Origin: Deltaproteobacteria bacterium
GTDB taxonomy: Bacteria > Lernaellota > Lernaellaia > JACKCT01
NCBI GenBank assembly: GCA_020633895.1
Contig: JACKCT010000001.1
Span: 372,001 to 436,000, forward strand
DNA length: 64,000 nucleotides
Reading direction: 5' to 3'
Under the pieces are notes generated by a model, which searched no databases, had not been told where the DNA came from, and saw only the letters and a program-made list of their open reading frames with translations. This document shows, piece by piece, positions 53,692 to 64,000 of this stretch. Position 1 is the stretch's first letter. Each line of letters begins with the position of its first letter. A program made the position numbers and the translations under genes.

Positions 53692-55547
53692 GTCGCGTCC
53701 GCCAAGCCGAGTTTCGCGAGAAGTTGCAGAACGGCGTCGTTGTCCGCGAACCGGCGGCGCATGTCGGCGGCCTCGCGTTTCGCGTCGGCTGTTTTTCCCG
53801 CGGCGACCAGTTCGTTGAGATAAATCGCCCGTGGCTTGGGATCGTCGGGCAGGGCGAGGGCGGCTTTGCGAAAATCAGCCAGGGCCGTCGCTTGATCGCC
53901 GTTTTCGAGCGCGTCGCGCCCGTGATGCAGGAAGTGGTAGACGACGTTGTCCTGCACCGTGGTCGTGTGGTGGTCGCGGGTGAAATACGGTTCGGTGTAC
54001 GCGGCGGTCGGCAGGTGCTCCCATAACCCGGCGGGGCAGGGGCGGCCGTCCAGGCGGAAGCCGAATCCGCAGCGCGCCACAAGGCCGCGTTCGTTCCATG
54101 ACGCCAAAACCTGTTCCTCAACGGGGTGTTCGGTCGACGAGAACGTCGAATAGACCGGCCGACCCCGTTCGCGCAGATCCTCCACCAGCGAATAAAACGG
54201 GCTCAAGGGCACGCGGGCGTATTCCGGCCGAGCCGTCCAGTCGTGGCCCAATCGTTCGCGGACCTCGGCCTGGATCCAGTCCGTGTCCATGCCGGCCTTC
54301 GGGATGAGCACCACGTCCTCCCGGTAGCGCTCAACGCGGGTATAGAACCACAACGGAAAGATGTTGTTGTCGCCGCCGACAGCGACGGCGTAGCCGTCCT
54401 CCGGGTATTGCAGCACGGCCTTGTTGAACGCCTCGCCGACGTAGTGATGGGACAGGTCATTGCGCGCGTAATTCTGCAAAATCGGCACGCACGCCGTCAC
54501 GACCAGCGTCGCCGCCCACGCGGTCGATCCGGTGCGGTCTTTCAGCCACGCCAGCGCGTACGCCGCCGCCACCGCGACGCACAGCGTCGCCGTGATGGTG
54601 TAGCGCAGGACCTGATAGAACTCGTCCTTACCGATGTAATTGACGCGAATGCCGATGTTGACCGCGATCACGACAAAGAGCGCCGTCAGCACGACGCGAT
54701 CCGTCTTCCAAAGTCGCCACACGCCGATCGACGCCAAACCGAAGACCGGCAAACCGGCCTGCGTCGTCAGGCTTTGCAGGATGATGCCCGCCATGCGGAA
54801 CTTGGGCTCCCAATCGCTGGAGAGCATCTTGTGCTTGTATTGCTGCTGCGTGAGGGCGTCGAGAAAACGCGGCCATGTGACGGGGTCGCCCCAGTTGAGC
54901 ACCGGGTCGGTGATCGCGCGCAGGGGCAGATAGAGATAGGTCGACAGCCCCAGGACGGTCAGCCCCGCGCACAGGACGACATCGCGCGGCGTGAGGCGTT
55001 TGATGTTCGCCAGTCCGACGACGGCGGGGAACATGGCGGCGGCCAGCAGGATCTGGTGGTTGGTGAGTCCCACGCCCAGCAGGAACGCGGCGGCGTAGAG
55101 ATAGCGCCGGTCGGATTTGTCGCGCCAGAGCAGGGCGAGATAAAACAGCGCGGCCGAGAGGGCGGTGTTGATCGGGTAGGTGCGGATCTTCAGGCTCTGT
55201 TCCATGAACATCTGGCCGCCGGCGAAAGCTAGCGTAACGGCGAAGGCGGCCATGTCGTCGCGCGTCACCCGGCGCAGGAGCAGAAAGATCATCACGCAGC
55301 CCAGCGACGCGGCCAGCACCGAGGCGAGATTCGTGCGGAAGGCCAGAGAGCCGGTGGGCAGACGCGAGACGGCGTAGGTCCACTGCGTCAGGAGGGGATA
55401 GCCGGGGACGTGGGGGATGGAGAGCGTCGCGCCGGCGGCGGACAGCTCGCCCGAGTCGCCCAGGTGGATCGTCGGGCACACGGCCGACAGGTACACGCCG
55501 AATACGATCAGAAAGACCGCGACGGCCGCTATGCGCGTTCGGACCAC
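53688..55547 (-). CDS. DUF2723 (TMEM260-like) membrane protein
   Basis: 619 residues. CPTIHLGDSGELSAAGATL holds the DSGE loop after the first helix; IPHVPGYPLLTQW and TNHQILLAAAMF are further family features. About 10 helices and then a soluble C-terminal part ending in TPR-like helices (ENGDQATALADFRKAALALP). First gene of the minus-strand run 55547-48888; it starts 201 bases from the divergent PfkB gene. Expected to be a protein O-glycosyltransferase using a lipid-linked sugar. Confidence 0.88.
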   Translation of the reverse strand: MVRTRIAAVAVFLIVFGVYLSAVCPTIHLGDSGELSAAGATLSIPHVPGYPLLTQWTYAVSRLPTGSLAFRTNLASVLAASLGCVMIFLLLRRVTRDDMAAFAVTLAFAGGQMFMEQSLKIRTYPINTALSAALFYLALLWRDKSDRRYLYAAAFLLGVGLTNHQILLAAAMFPAVVGLANIKRLTPRDVVLCAGLTVLGLSTYLYLPLRAITDPVLNWGDPVTWPRFLDALTQQQYKHKMLSSDWEPKFRMAGIILQSLTTQAGLPVFGLASIGVWRLWKTDRVVLTALFVVIAVNIGIRVNYIGKDEFYQVLRYTITATLCVAVAAAYALAWLKDRTGSTAWAATLVVTACVPILQNYARNDLSHHYVGEAFNKAVLQYPEDGYAVAVGGDNNIFPLWFYTRVERYREDVVLIPKAGMDTDWIQAEVRERLGHDWTARPEYARVPLSPFYSLVEDLRERGRPVYSTFSSTEHPVEEQVLASWNERGLVARCGFGFRLDGRPCPAGLWEHLPTAAYTEPYFTRDHHTTTVQDNVVYHFLHHGRDALENGDQATALADFRKAALALPDDPKPRAIYLNELVAAGKTADAKREAADMRRRFADNDAVLQLLAKLGLADAT

Positions 55548-55748
55548 GTACGATCTCCGAAATTGTCCTGGGGATGTGTCGGCACCCGGCTGCGCACCCG
55601 TCTTGGAAGTTCGCGTCCATTAAATTTGAAGGATTGGGGGTGGTCAAGCGCGATCGCCCCAAAGCCGACGACAAGCATCGCGGTGAATTGATGCCGCCCC
55701 CATTTCAAGCTAGGAATAAACCCCTCGCAATTCCAGGGAGAACCGCCG

Positions 55749-56783
55749 GTGACGCCGGACGCGAATTTTGAACATCTCAACGTCGACGAGTTGCGCCGAT
55801 TGCTTGATGCCGTCGCCGAAACACGCGTCGGTGTCCTGGGCGATTTCTGTCTGGACGTCTATTGGTTCATCGACGAGTCCGGCGAGGAATTGTCCCTGGA
55901 GACGGGTCTGCCGACGCGGCCGGTGGCGCGGCAGCGTTGCGAGTTGGGCGGCGCCGGCAATGTCGCCCGCAACATGGTCGCCATGGGATGTCGCCACGTG
56001 GAGGTTTTCGGCGTGGTCGGGCCGGACGTGTGGGGCCGGGAGATGCGGCGCCAATTTGATGAGCAGGGAGTGCGTGGCGCGGGGTTGTTCACGCAGGACG
56101 AAGACTGGGCGACGCACGCCTACGTCAAACCCCACGTCGGTGACAAGGAATCCAACCGCCTGGACTTCGGAGGTTTCAATCGGCTGCGGAGGCAGACGGC
56201 CGAGCGCCTGCTGGCCGGAGCGGAAACGGCCTTGAAGGACTTGGACGTCTTGGTCATCAACGAGCAGGTCACTCAGGGCCTGCACGCCGGGGCCGACTTT
56301 CGCGAGGGTCTCAAGAGCCTGATGCGAAGGAGCGCGGACAAGACGTTTCTTGTCGACAGCCGTCATTTCAGCGACGTGTATCCCCATGCGTCGCTGGTCA
56401 TCAACGAGCGCGAAGCCGCCGGTTTCATCGGGCGGGCGTATCCGCCGGGCGCGTCGGTTTCGCGGGATGACGCCGTGCATTCCGCCGAGGTGTTTTTCAC
56501 GCGCAACGCTCGCCCGACGTTCGTGACGCGTGGTCCGAGAGGCCTGGTGCTGCGCGATAAATCGGGGCTGCACGAGATCCCGGCGATTCCGGTCTCGGGC
56601 GAGACGGACCCGGTGGGCGCGGGGGACACCATGCTGGCGGGCGTGGCCCTGACGCTGGCGGCGGGCGCTTCGCCGAGGGTGGCGGCGGAATTCGGGAACA
56701 TCGCGGCGTCCATCACCGTGCGAAAACTGCGCCGGACGGGGACGGCGACGCCGGCTGAGATCCTCGCGGTGGTCGAAAAATGA
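55749..56783 (+). CDS. PfkB-family sugar kinase, RfaE/HldE N-domain-like
   Basis: 344 residues. GTG start with GGGAG 8 bases upstream. Features: GVLGDFCLDVYWFIDESG, CELGGAGNVARNMVAMG and ETDPVGAGDTMLAGVAL, whose GAGD carries the catalytic Asp. This resembles the heptose-7-phosphate kinase domain of HldE, but there is no nucleotidyltransferase domain, and the substrate may be another sugar. It lies 50 bases before tgt. Confidence 0.88.
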   Translation: MTPDANFEHLNVDELRRLLDAVAETRVGVLGDFCLDVYWFIDESGEELSLETGLPTRPVARQRCELGGAGNVARNMVAMGCRHVEVFGVVGPDVWGREMRRQFDEQGVRGAGLFTQDEDWATHAYVKPHVGDKESNRLDFGGFNRLRRQTAERLLAGAETALKDLDVLVINEQVTQGLHAGADFREGLKSLMRRSADKTFLVDSRHFSDVYPHASLVINEREAAGFIGRAYPPGASVSRDDAVHSAEVFFTRNARPTFVTRGPRGLVLRDKSGLHEIPAIPVSGETDPVGAGDTMLAGVALTLAAGASPRVAAEFGNIAASITVRKLRRTGTATPAEILAVVEK

Positions 56784-56821
56784 CCGCCCGATCGGTTGCC
56801 ATCCACGACGCAATCGCCTAA

Positions 56822-57952
<1,131 letters not shown>

Positions 57953-58027
57953 CGAAGTCAAAGCGCGCCGCCCCGCGTCGAATGAGTCCATTCACCCGAC
58001 ATTTCCACGTTCGCCAGGGGTCGCCCC

Positions 58028-58405
58028 ATGCTCCATCATTTGCCGGTTCTTTCCTCGATCATCGCTCAGGCCCAGGGCCCGCCCAGCACCGCGGATTTCA
58101 TCAAGCAGATGGTGCTGATGGCCGCCTTGTTCATGGTGGTCTACATCTTTTTGATCAAACGTCCCCAGGACCGCCGGACCAAGGAACACGAAACGTTTCT
58201 GTCCAGCCTGAAGCGGGGCGACAAGGTCGTCACCACCAGCGGGATCATCGGTACGGTGGCCTCGGTGGACAACGACAAGGGCATCGTCACCCTGGAAGTG
58301 GCCAAGGGCATGCAGCTCAAATTCACGAAATCCCATGTGACGGCCTTTTTGAAAACCGGCGACAAGGAAACGGAAAAGGCGGAGAGCGCCGGTTCCGCGT
58401 CCTAG
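58028..58405 (+). CDS. yajC: preprotein translocase subunit YajC
   Basis: 125 residues. One N-terminal helix (MVLMAALFMVVYIFLI), then KRPQDRRTKEHETFLSSLKRGDKVVTTSGIIGTV, the family core, and a Lys/Glu-rich end. It acts with SecDF in the Sec holotranslocon. The preceding start context is weak, but length and order fit. Confidence 0.95.
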   Translation: MLHHLPVLSSIIAQAQGPPSTADFIKQMVLMAALFMVVYIFLIKRPQDRRTKEHETFLSSLKRGDKVVTTSGIIGTVASVDNDKGIVTLEVAKGMQLKFTKSHVTAFLKTGDKETEKAESAGSAS

Positions 58406-58572
58406 GTTTTCGGCTCGCCGGGGCGTCGCGGGCGGGGCGTTGCCAAGGCCCGACAAGTTGGCTAGTATCCCCGCCGTTTCGGCCCAAGTCCGGCAAGCTC
58501 GCGACAAACAAGGGAAATTCCGGGCTTTGCCCATGAGGCGCCTTGTCGGCGCCCCGTGCCCGTGAGGAATCG

Positions 58573-60165
58573 ATGCGAAAGAATTTGACTCCCCGAGTGA
58601 TTCTGGTGGTGGGGACATTGGTCCTCAGTTTGATCTATTTGTTGCCCAATTTCCTGGGCAAGGACGAGATCGACCTGGGTGTCACCAAGCTGGACTCCAT
58701 CTCCCTGGGTTTGGACCTCAAGGGCGGCATGCACGTCGTGCTGCGGGTCATGACCGACAAGGCGATCGAGGACGAGTTGGCCCGGGACGCCAAGCGCATC
58801 GAGGACGTCCTCAAGGAGCGCAACGCCCCGATCACCCTGGCCAAGCCCGTGCCGCCCAACGCCGTTGAGCTGACCTTCATCACGCCCCAGGCTCAGCAGC
58901 AGGGGCGCTCCTACCTGAGCGAAAACTGGACCCGCTACAAGGTCGAGGCGACCGGCGACAACACGCTGCGTCTGTCCATGGACCAATCCCAGACGTCCTA
59001 TCTGCGCAACGAGGCCGTGCAGCAGGCGCGGGAGACGATCGTCAATCGCGTCGACGAATTCGCCGTCAAGGAGCCGGAGATTTACACCCAGGGCTCGGAC
59101 CAGATCGTGGTGCGTCTGCCCGGTGTGCTGGACCCGGCCAAGGCCAAGGAGCTCATCGGCCGCACCGCGCTGCTCGAGTTCAAATTGGTCGAAGGCAACA
59201 AATATTTCGCCCGGACCCGCGAGCAGCTTTTGGACAACTTCGGCGGCAAGATCCCCCACGGTTACGCGGTCTACCCCACCGCCGAGTCCGAGCGGCAGTT
59301 GTCCGGATTTTACATGCTGCGTGACGTCGCCGAGATCACGGGCAATCAGCTCACCGACGCGCGCCGCAGCACCGATCAGTATTCGCGCCCGGCGGTCAGC
59401 TTCGAGCTTTCCAGTGACGCGGGAGACATCTTCGCCGAGCTGACGGGCAACAACATCGGCAAGCAACTGGCCATCGTGCTCGACGACAAGATCATGAGCG
59501 CGCCGCGCCTGCAGTCGCGCATCCGCACCAGCGGCCAGATCACCGGCGATTTTACGCCGGACGAGGCCCGGGACCTGGCCCGCATCCTGCGCGCCGGATC
59601 GCTGCCCGTGCCGGTGCAGATCGAAGAAGAGCGCACCGTCGGCCCGACCCTGGGCGACGACTCCATCCGCAAGGGCTTCATCTCGTTCGTCATCGGCGGC
59701 GTGGCGGTGCTGGTGTTCATGGTTTTCTACTACAAGAAGGCCGGCCTGATCGCGAATCTGGCGTTGGTGGCGAACATTCTGATGATCGCCGGCGGCTTGG
59801 CCATGTTCGGCGCGACGCTGACGCTGCCGGGTATCGCGGGCATCATCCTGACGGTCGGCATGGCCGTGGACGCCAACGTCATCATCAACGAGCGCATCCG
59901 CGAGGAGCTGCGCGTGGGCAAGACGCCGCGCACGGCCGTCGAATCGGGCTACGACAAGGCCCTCTCGGCGGTGCTGGACGCCAATATCACGACCGCCATC
60001 GCGTCGTTGGTGCTTTATCAGTTCGGCACCGGGCCGATTCGCGGTTTCGCGGTGACGCTCCTGATCGGCCTGATTTCGTCGGTGTTCACCGCGGTTATCG
60101 GAACCCGCTTGATTTACGATTTGATTTTGCAGCGCAACCGCGATCTGAAGACGCTGAGCATCTAA
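58573..60165 (+). CDS. secD: protein translocase subunit SecD
   Basis: 530 residues from ATG 58573 (GAGG, 6 bases upstream). First helix VILVVGTLVLSLIYLLPNF, then LGLDLKGGMHVVLRV, a large periplasmic P1 domain, and five C-terminal helices with the TVGMAVDANVIINERIREEL motif that includes the proton-relay Asp. It uses proton-motive force to pull proteins through SecYEG. 13 bases separate it from secF. Confidence 0.97.
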   Translation: MRKNLTPRVILVVGTLVLSLIYLLPNFLGKDEIDLGVTKLDSISLGLDLKGGMHVVLRVMTDKAIEDELARDAKRIEDVLKERNAPITLAKPVPPNAVELTFITPQAQQQGRSYLSENWTRYKVEATGDNTLRLSMDQSQTSYLRNEAVQQARETIVNRVDEFAVKEPEIYTQGSDQIVVRLPGVLDPAKAKELIGRTALLEFKLVEGNKYFARTREQLLDNFGGKIPHGYAVYPTAESERQLSGFYMLRDVAEITGNQLTDARRSTDQYSRPAVSFELSSDAGDIFAELTGNNIGKQLAIVLDDKIMSAPRLQSRIRTSGQITGDFTPDEARDLARILRAGSLPVPVQIEEERTVGPTLGDDSIRKGFISFVIGGVAVLVFMVFYYKKAGLIANLALVANILMIAGGLAMFGATLTLPGIAGIILTVGMAVDANVIINERIREELRVGKTPRTAVESGYDKALSAVLDANITTAIASLVLYQFGTGPIRGFAVTLLIGLISSVFTAVIGTRLIYDLILQRNRDLKTLSI

Positions 60166-60178
60166 CGAGGGATCGTCC

Positions 60179-61144
60179 ATGCAGTTCCTGAAATCCGAGA
60201 CCCAATTCGATTTCGTCCGATGGATGAAACCCGCGACGATCTTCTCGTCGCTGATGATCGTGGCGGCCCTCATCTTGATCTTCACCAAAGGGTTCAACTA
60301 CGGCATCGACTTCGCCGGCGGCGTGGAGATGCGCGTGGGCCTGCCCAATGGCGTGACGACCGGCGAGGTCCGCGACGCGGTCGGCAGCCTGAAACTGCCG
60401 AGCGTGGACGTGGCGGCGTTCCTGATCCCGGACAAGAACGTCTTTTCCATCAAGGCCAAGGGCGAGGAAAATGTCGTCCAGGCGGTGGGCGAGGCGGCTC
60501 AGGAAGAAAAACTGCCCGATGTGGCGGTGCTCATCAACGAAAAGCTCGGGGAAACCTTCGGCAAGGACAAGGTGGAGGTCATTTCCACCGATCTGGTCGG
60601 TCCGCGTGTCGGAAAAAACCTGCGTCGCAAGGGTTTGCTGGCGATCCTTTACTCGATGGCCGCGATCCTTCTCTACATCAGCTTCCGCTTCAATATGCGA
60701 TATTCCCCCGGAGCCGTCATCGCGTTGATGCACGATGTCATCGCGGTGGCCGGCATTTTTTCGCTGATCAACCACGAAATCTCGTTGTCGGTGATCGCGG
60801 CGCTGCTCACCGTGGCCGGTTATTCGGTCAACGACACCATCATCATCATGGACCGCATCCGCGAGGGACACACCGTCTATCGGGGGCAGTCGATCGAGAA
60901 GATCGTCAACAATTCCATCAACGATACGTTGTCGCGCACGTTACTCACGTCGTTCACGACGTTCATCGTGGTCCTGGCGATTTACGTCTTCGGCTCGGAG
61001 ATCATCCAAGACTTCGCGCTGTCGCTGCTGATCGGCATTTTCTTCGGTACCTACTCGACGATCTTCATCTCCACGCCGATCTATATCGGGTTGGAGAATT
61101 TCTCCCTGGCCCGACGCAAAGCCGCCCGCGCCGCCCGGAAGTAG
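60179..61144 (+). CDS. secF: protein translocase subunit SecF
   Basis: 321 residues with six helices. Features: FNYGIDFAGGVEMRV, MRYSPGAVIALMHDVIAV and VAGYSVNDTIIIMDRIRE, the SecF counterpart of the SecD relay motif, then NDTLSRTLLTSFTTFIVVL. Partner of SecD. Confidence 0.97.
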   Translation: MQFLKSETQFDFVRWMKPATIFSSLMIVAALILIFTKGFNYGIDFAGGVEMRVGLPNGVTTGEVRDAVGSLKLPSVDVAAFLIPDKNVFSIKAKGEENVVQAVGEAAQEEKLPDVAVLINEKLGETFGKDKVEVISTDLVGPRVGKNLRRKGLLAILYSMAAILLYISFRFNMRYSPGAVIALMHDVIAVAGIFSLINHEISLSVIAALLTVAGYSVNDTIIIMDRIREGHTVYRGQSIEKIVNNSINDTLSRTLLTSFTTFIVVLAIYVFGSEIIQDFALSLLIGIFFGTYSTIFISTPIYIGLENFSLARRKAARAARK

Positions 61145-61147
61145 CCC

Positions 61148-62851
61148 GTGCCCCGGCGGCGTTGGATCGAGTTGGACGCGCCGCCGGAAGCCGACGTCCG
61201 CCGCCTGGCGGACGCCCTGGACCTGTCCGAAATCGTCGCTCATGTCCTGGCCCAGAGGGGCCTGACGGACGTCGACGAAGCCGATCGATTCCTCCATCCC
61301 AAGCTGGCCGATCTGCCCCATCCGGATGGGATGGTGGGCATGGACGCGGCCGTGCGGGTGATCGTCGGCGCCGTCGAACGGGGCGAGACCATCTGCGTCT
61401 ACGGTGACTACGACGTGGACGGCATCACCGCCACCAGCCTGCTCCTCGATTTTTTCCGACGGATCGACCAACCGGCGTTCTATTTCGTCCCGGACCGGGT
61501 GGAGCACGGGTACGGCTTCCATCCGGAAGTCGTCGATCAGATCGCCGCCCGGGGCGCGAAGCTGATCATTACCGTCGATACGGGCATTACCGCCCACGAG
61601 GCCTGCGCCGAGGCCAAGCGCCGGGGTCTGGCCGTGGTCATCACCGACCACCACGAATTGCCCGAAACGCTCCCGGACGCCGACGCGATCATCAATCCCC
61701 ACCAGCCCGGATGCGCCTTCGAGGTCGAGCAACTCACCGGCGTGGGCCTGGCGTTTTTCCTTTCGGCCGCGCTGCGGGCGGAGTTGGACAAGCGGGGTCG
61801 GGTGCGTCGCGGGTCGGTGGACGTCCGGGATTTTCTGGATCTGGCGGCCCTGGGCACGATCGCGGACATGGCGCCGGTGACGGGGGCGAATCGGGCCTTG
61901 GTGGCGGCGGGGTTGGAGCGCCTGACCACGGCCGCGCGCACGGGGGTCGCGGCGCTCAAAGAGGTCGCGGGCATCGGCAATCGGCCGGTGGACTATTACG
62001 GCGCGTCCTTCACCCTCAACCCCCGCCTCAACGCCGCCGGGCGCATGGCCAACGCCGCGATTGCCGTCGAATTGATGACCACCGACGATCCCATGCTGGC
62101 CCGACGCAACGCCAAAGAGATCGACGACCGGAACGCCGAGCGGCAGGAAACGGAGAACCGCATCCTGCAGGCGGCCCGGCGCATGGTCGCCTCCAATCCC
62201 CACGCCGACAAACTGTGCTCCCTGGTGCTCTACGGCGACGACTGGCACCCGGGCGTCATCGGTATCGTCGCCAGCCGCATCATTGAGGAGTTCTATCGCC
62301 CGACCATCGTCATCAGCATGGACGGCCGGGTGGGAAAGGGCAGCGGCCGTTCCATCGACGGCTTCAACCTCTTCGACGCCCTGGTCGCCTGCCGCCATAC
62401 GCTGGTGCAATTCGGCGGACACGCCTTCGCGGCCGGGTTGTCGGTGGATCGCGCGAAATTGCCCGAATTTATGACGGCGTTTGAAAAACACGCCCGCGCG
62501 ACATTGCGCGACGACGACCTCCAGCCCCGCCTGAAGATCGCCGCCGTGGTCGACCCGGCAAGTTGGGATCTGCGCACGGCCGGACAGATCGTTTCGATGG
62601 CGCCGTTCGGAATTGGTAATCCCCAACCGGTCTTCGCGTCAAAACGGGCCAAAGTGCTTTACAAGACGACGTTGAAGGAAAAACACTTGAAACTGCGAAT
62701 CGAGGCCGGTGGACAAGTCATCAGCGCCTTGGGATGGCGGATGGGCGATCGATTCGACGAGGTGGGGGAGGCGATCGACATCGCCTACACCGTCGGCATC
62801 AGCGACTTTCGCGGCGAGCGCGAAGTCCAGTTGACCCTCAAGGATTTTTAG
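61148..62851 (+). CDS. recJ: single-stranded-DNA exonuclease RecJ
   Basis: 567 residues, GTG start 3 bases after the secF stop. DHH phosphoesterase motifs: CVYGDYDVDGITATSLL, IITVDTGITAHE, VITDHHELPETLPDADAIINP; then DHHA1 region YGDDWHPGVIGIVASRI and GSGRSIDGFNLFDAL, FGGHAFAAGLSV. It degrades single-stranded DNA 5' to 3' in recombination and repair. The length is typical. Confidence 0.97.
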   Translation: MPRRRWIELDAPPEADVRRLADALDLSEIVAHVLAQRGLTDVDEADRFLHPKLADLPHPDGMVGMDAAVRVIVGAVERGETICVYGDYDVDGITATSLLLDFFRRIDQPAFYFVPDRVEHGYGFHPEVVDQIAARGAKLIITVDTGITAHEACAEAKRRGLAVVITDHHELPETLPDADAIINPHQPGCAFEVEQLTGVGLAFFLSAALRAELDKRGRVRRGSVDVRDFLDLAALGTIADMAPVTGANRALVAAGLERLTTAARTGVAALKEVAGIGNRPVDYYGASFTLNPRLNAAGRMANAAIAVELMTTDDPMLARRNAKEIDDRNAERQETENRILQAARRMVASNPHADKLCSLVLYGDDWHPGVIGIVASRIIEEFYRPTIVISMDGRVGKGSGRSIDGFNLFDALVACRHTLVQFGGHAFAAGLSVDRAKLPEFMTAFEKHARATLRDDDLQPRLKIAAVVDPASWDLRTAGQIVSMAPFGIGNPQPVFASKRAKVLYKTTLKEKHLKLRIEAGGQVISALGWRMGDRFDEVGEAIDIAYTVGISDFRGEREVQLTLKDF

Positions 62852-62877
62852 CAAGGACTGCTAGCCGGAGGCCCGCC

Positions 62878-63717
62878 ATGACCCCATTCACCGTCGGAAT
62901 CTGCGCCCGCAACGCCGAGAGGACCCTGGGCGCCGTTCTCGAAGCGGTGCATCGACAAGATCCCCTCCCCACGCATCTGATCGTCGTCGACGACGGCAGC
63001 ACCGACCACACCTTGGCGATCGCCGGTCGGGCCGCCGGGGTCGAGGTGGTGCATTTCGAGCGAAACCGCGGATTGGCCGCCGCCCGTAATGCCGTCCTTC
63101 GGCAGACGTCCACGCCGTTTCTGATTTTTTTGGACGCGGACGCCGTTCCCCACGAGGGGTGCTTCCAGGCCTTGCTCGGACCTTTGGCCGACGACAACGT
63201 CGCCGCCGTGGGCGGGCGGGGGATGGAGAACCGCTGGGACAACGCGGCTCAGCAGTGGCGGGCCCTGTACACGGCTCAGGATCACGGCATGGAGCGGCTG
63301 GACGACGACTGGATGATCATGGGCCTTTGCTGCGCGTTCCGCGTCGAGGATCTGCGGGACGCCGGGGGGTTCGACGAGTCGTTTCGCGAAGCCGGAGAGG
63401 ACGCGGATATTTCGATTCGCCTGCGGGAGGCCGGACGGAAATTGGTCTACAATCCGGCGGCGGTCGTGCATCACGAGGCCGGGGGCGATTTTTCCGACAT
63501 TCAGCGCCAAGCCTTCCGCCACAGTCGACAGGCGACGCGGGCCTTGTTGAAAAACGGCTTGTCTCCCTTGGACTACTGGATCCATTCGACCGGTCACGTT
63601 GTGCGGTCCACCTTGCGCGAACTGGCCGACGGGCACCTCGCCATGGCCGGGGTCGGACTCGCCAATTTCACCGCAAGAACCGCCGGGTTCGCCGCCGGAA
63701 CCGTCCTGAATCGCTAG
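62878..63717 (+). CDS. GT2 glycosyltransferase
   Basis: 279 residues. ATG 62878 with GGAGG 6 bases upstream. GT-A motifs: FTVGICARNAERTLGAVLEAV, IVVDDGSTDHTLA, NRGLAAARNAVL, LFLDADAVP (DxD) and the acceptor loop FREAGEDADISIRLREAG (EDxD). A C-terminal amphipathic part may bind the membrane. It could act on a cell-surface glycan; the acceptor is unknown. Confidence 0.93.
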   Translation: MTPFTVGICARNAERTLGAVLEAVHRQDPLPTHLIVVDDGSTDHTLAIAGRAAGVEVVHFERNRGLAAARNAVLRQTSTPFLIFLDADAVPHEGCFQALLGPLADDNVAAVGGRGMENRWDNAAQQWRALYTAQDHGMERLDDDWMIMGLCCAFRVEDLRDAGGFDESFREAGEDADISIRLREAGRKLVYNPAAVVHHEAGGDFSDIQRQAFRHSRQATRALLKNGLSPLDYWIHSTGHVVRSTLRELADGHLAMAGVGLANFTARTAGFAAGTVLNR

Positions 63718-63868
63718 AATCTTCTTGAAATTCCCGCACATTTCGGACGTCGACTTCTCGATCAAGGTGATCGGGCACCCAACCGATAGTTAAATGTCAG
63801 ACGGTACTCGTTGCGAGCGCCCGGAGTGCGCGACGCGCGCGGATGCCCAAGGGACAAAGGATCGGAAC

Positions 63869-64000
63869 TTGGCGACGAAAGAGACCACGCAGGAACTGCT
63901 CGAAGAGATGGCGGCCGAGGCGGAAGGCGACGGCGACCTGGATCTGGTCGGCCATTTCGCGGCTCACGCCGACAAGCACGAGATGGTTCGGGCGCTGCAT
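63869..64000 (+). CDS. start of an unrecognised gene, cut by the window edge
   Basis: The frame is open to the end. TTG 63869 has AAAGGA 7 bases upstream; ATG 63794 is an upstream in-frame alternative without a binding site. Only 44 residues are visible (ATKETTQELLEEMAAEAEGD.., then LVGHFAAHADKHEMVRAL). This is too little to assign a family. Confidence 0.5.
   Translation, partial: MATKETTQELLEEMAAEAEGDGDLDLVGHFAAHADKHEMVRALH

Overview
This 64 kb window is high-GC bacterial DNA with short gene gaps, many ATGA-type overlaps between consecutive genes and frequent GTG or TTG starts. The pattern points to an uncultured lineage of the former Deltaproteobacteria (Myxococcota, Bradymonadota or Lernaellota-like). 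Evidence: at least eight predicted lipoproteins have a long Asp-rich linker straight after the lipobox cysteine, one subtilase ends in a MYXO-CTERM-like GCGC / membrane helix / Arg tail, and there is a large Ser/Thr kinase. The taxonomic call is inference; there is no rRNA or tRNA gene in the window.

Layout. 1-4.7 kb: two tandem paralogous beta-propeller-like lipoproteins on the minus strand, the first running off the left edge. 4.8-6.6 kb: umuDC. 7.3-11.4 kb: a secreted alpha/beta hydrolase with an acidic GCGC tail and a cytochrome c / copper monooxygenase lipoprotein. 11.4-19.3 kb: Ser/Thr kinase, divergent acyl-CoA synthetase (NDP-forming), zinc-ribbon protein, threonine aldolase, and a Na+-coupled NSS transporter with an overlapping membrane-anchored partner. 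19.6-22.6 kb: hemACD. 23-30 kb: glycosyltransferase, DUF309 protein, rhodanese, a striking protein made of seven 24-residue repeats, a helix-turn-helix/PilZ fusion, and another Asp-linker lipoprotein. 29-38 kb: haloalkane dehalogenase-like enzyme, polytopic membrane protein, sfsA, arsenate reductase-like protein, nadD, two small membrane proteins and a radical SAM/SPASM protein. 37-39.6 kb: larB and larC, separated by three chained 11-codon mini-ORFs. 39.6-44.4 kb: HSL-type hydrolase, subtilase, and a run of four small lipoproteins that share an eight-cysteine scaffold. 44.5-55.5 kb: a surface glycan or protein glycosylation cluster (SGNH hydrolase, two DUF2723/TMEM260-type and one TMTC-like membrane protein, four glycosyltransferases). 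55.7-64 kb: housekeeping run with a PfkB kinase, tgt, yajC, secD, secF, recJ, one more glycosyltransferase and the start of another gene.

Intergenic space between 16.9 and 51.2 kb is rich in short dispersed repeats. At least three families can be seen. Two of them (called A and B here) form hairpins whose stem bases differ between copies but stay paired, which is direct evidence for conserved structure. Some A copies carry a second repeat inside the hairpin loop.

The strongest candidates for undescribed biology are the 24-residue repeat protein (25411-26106), the eight-cysteine Asp-linker lipoprotein family (42427-44441), the mini-ORF chain between larB and larC (38139-38238), and the covarying dispersed repeats.
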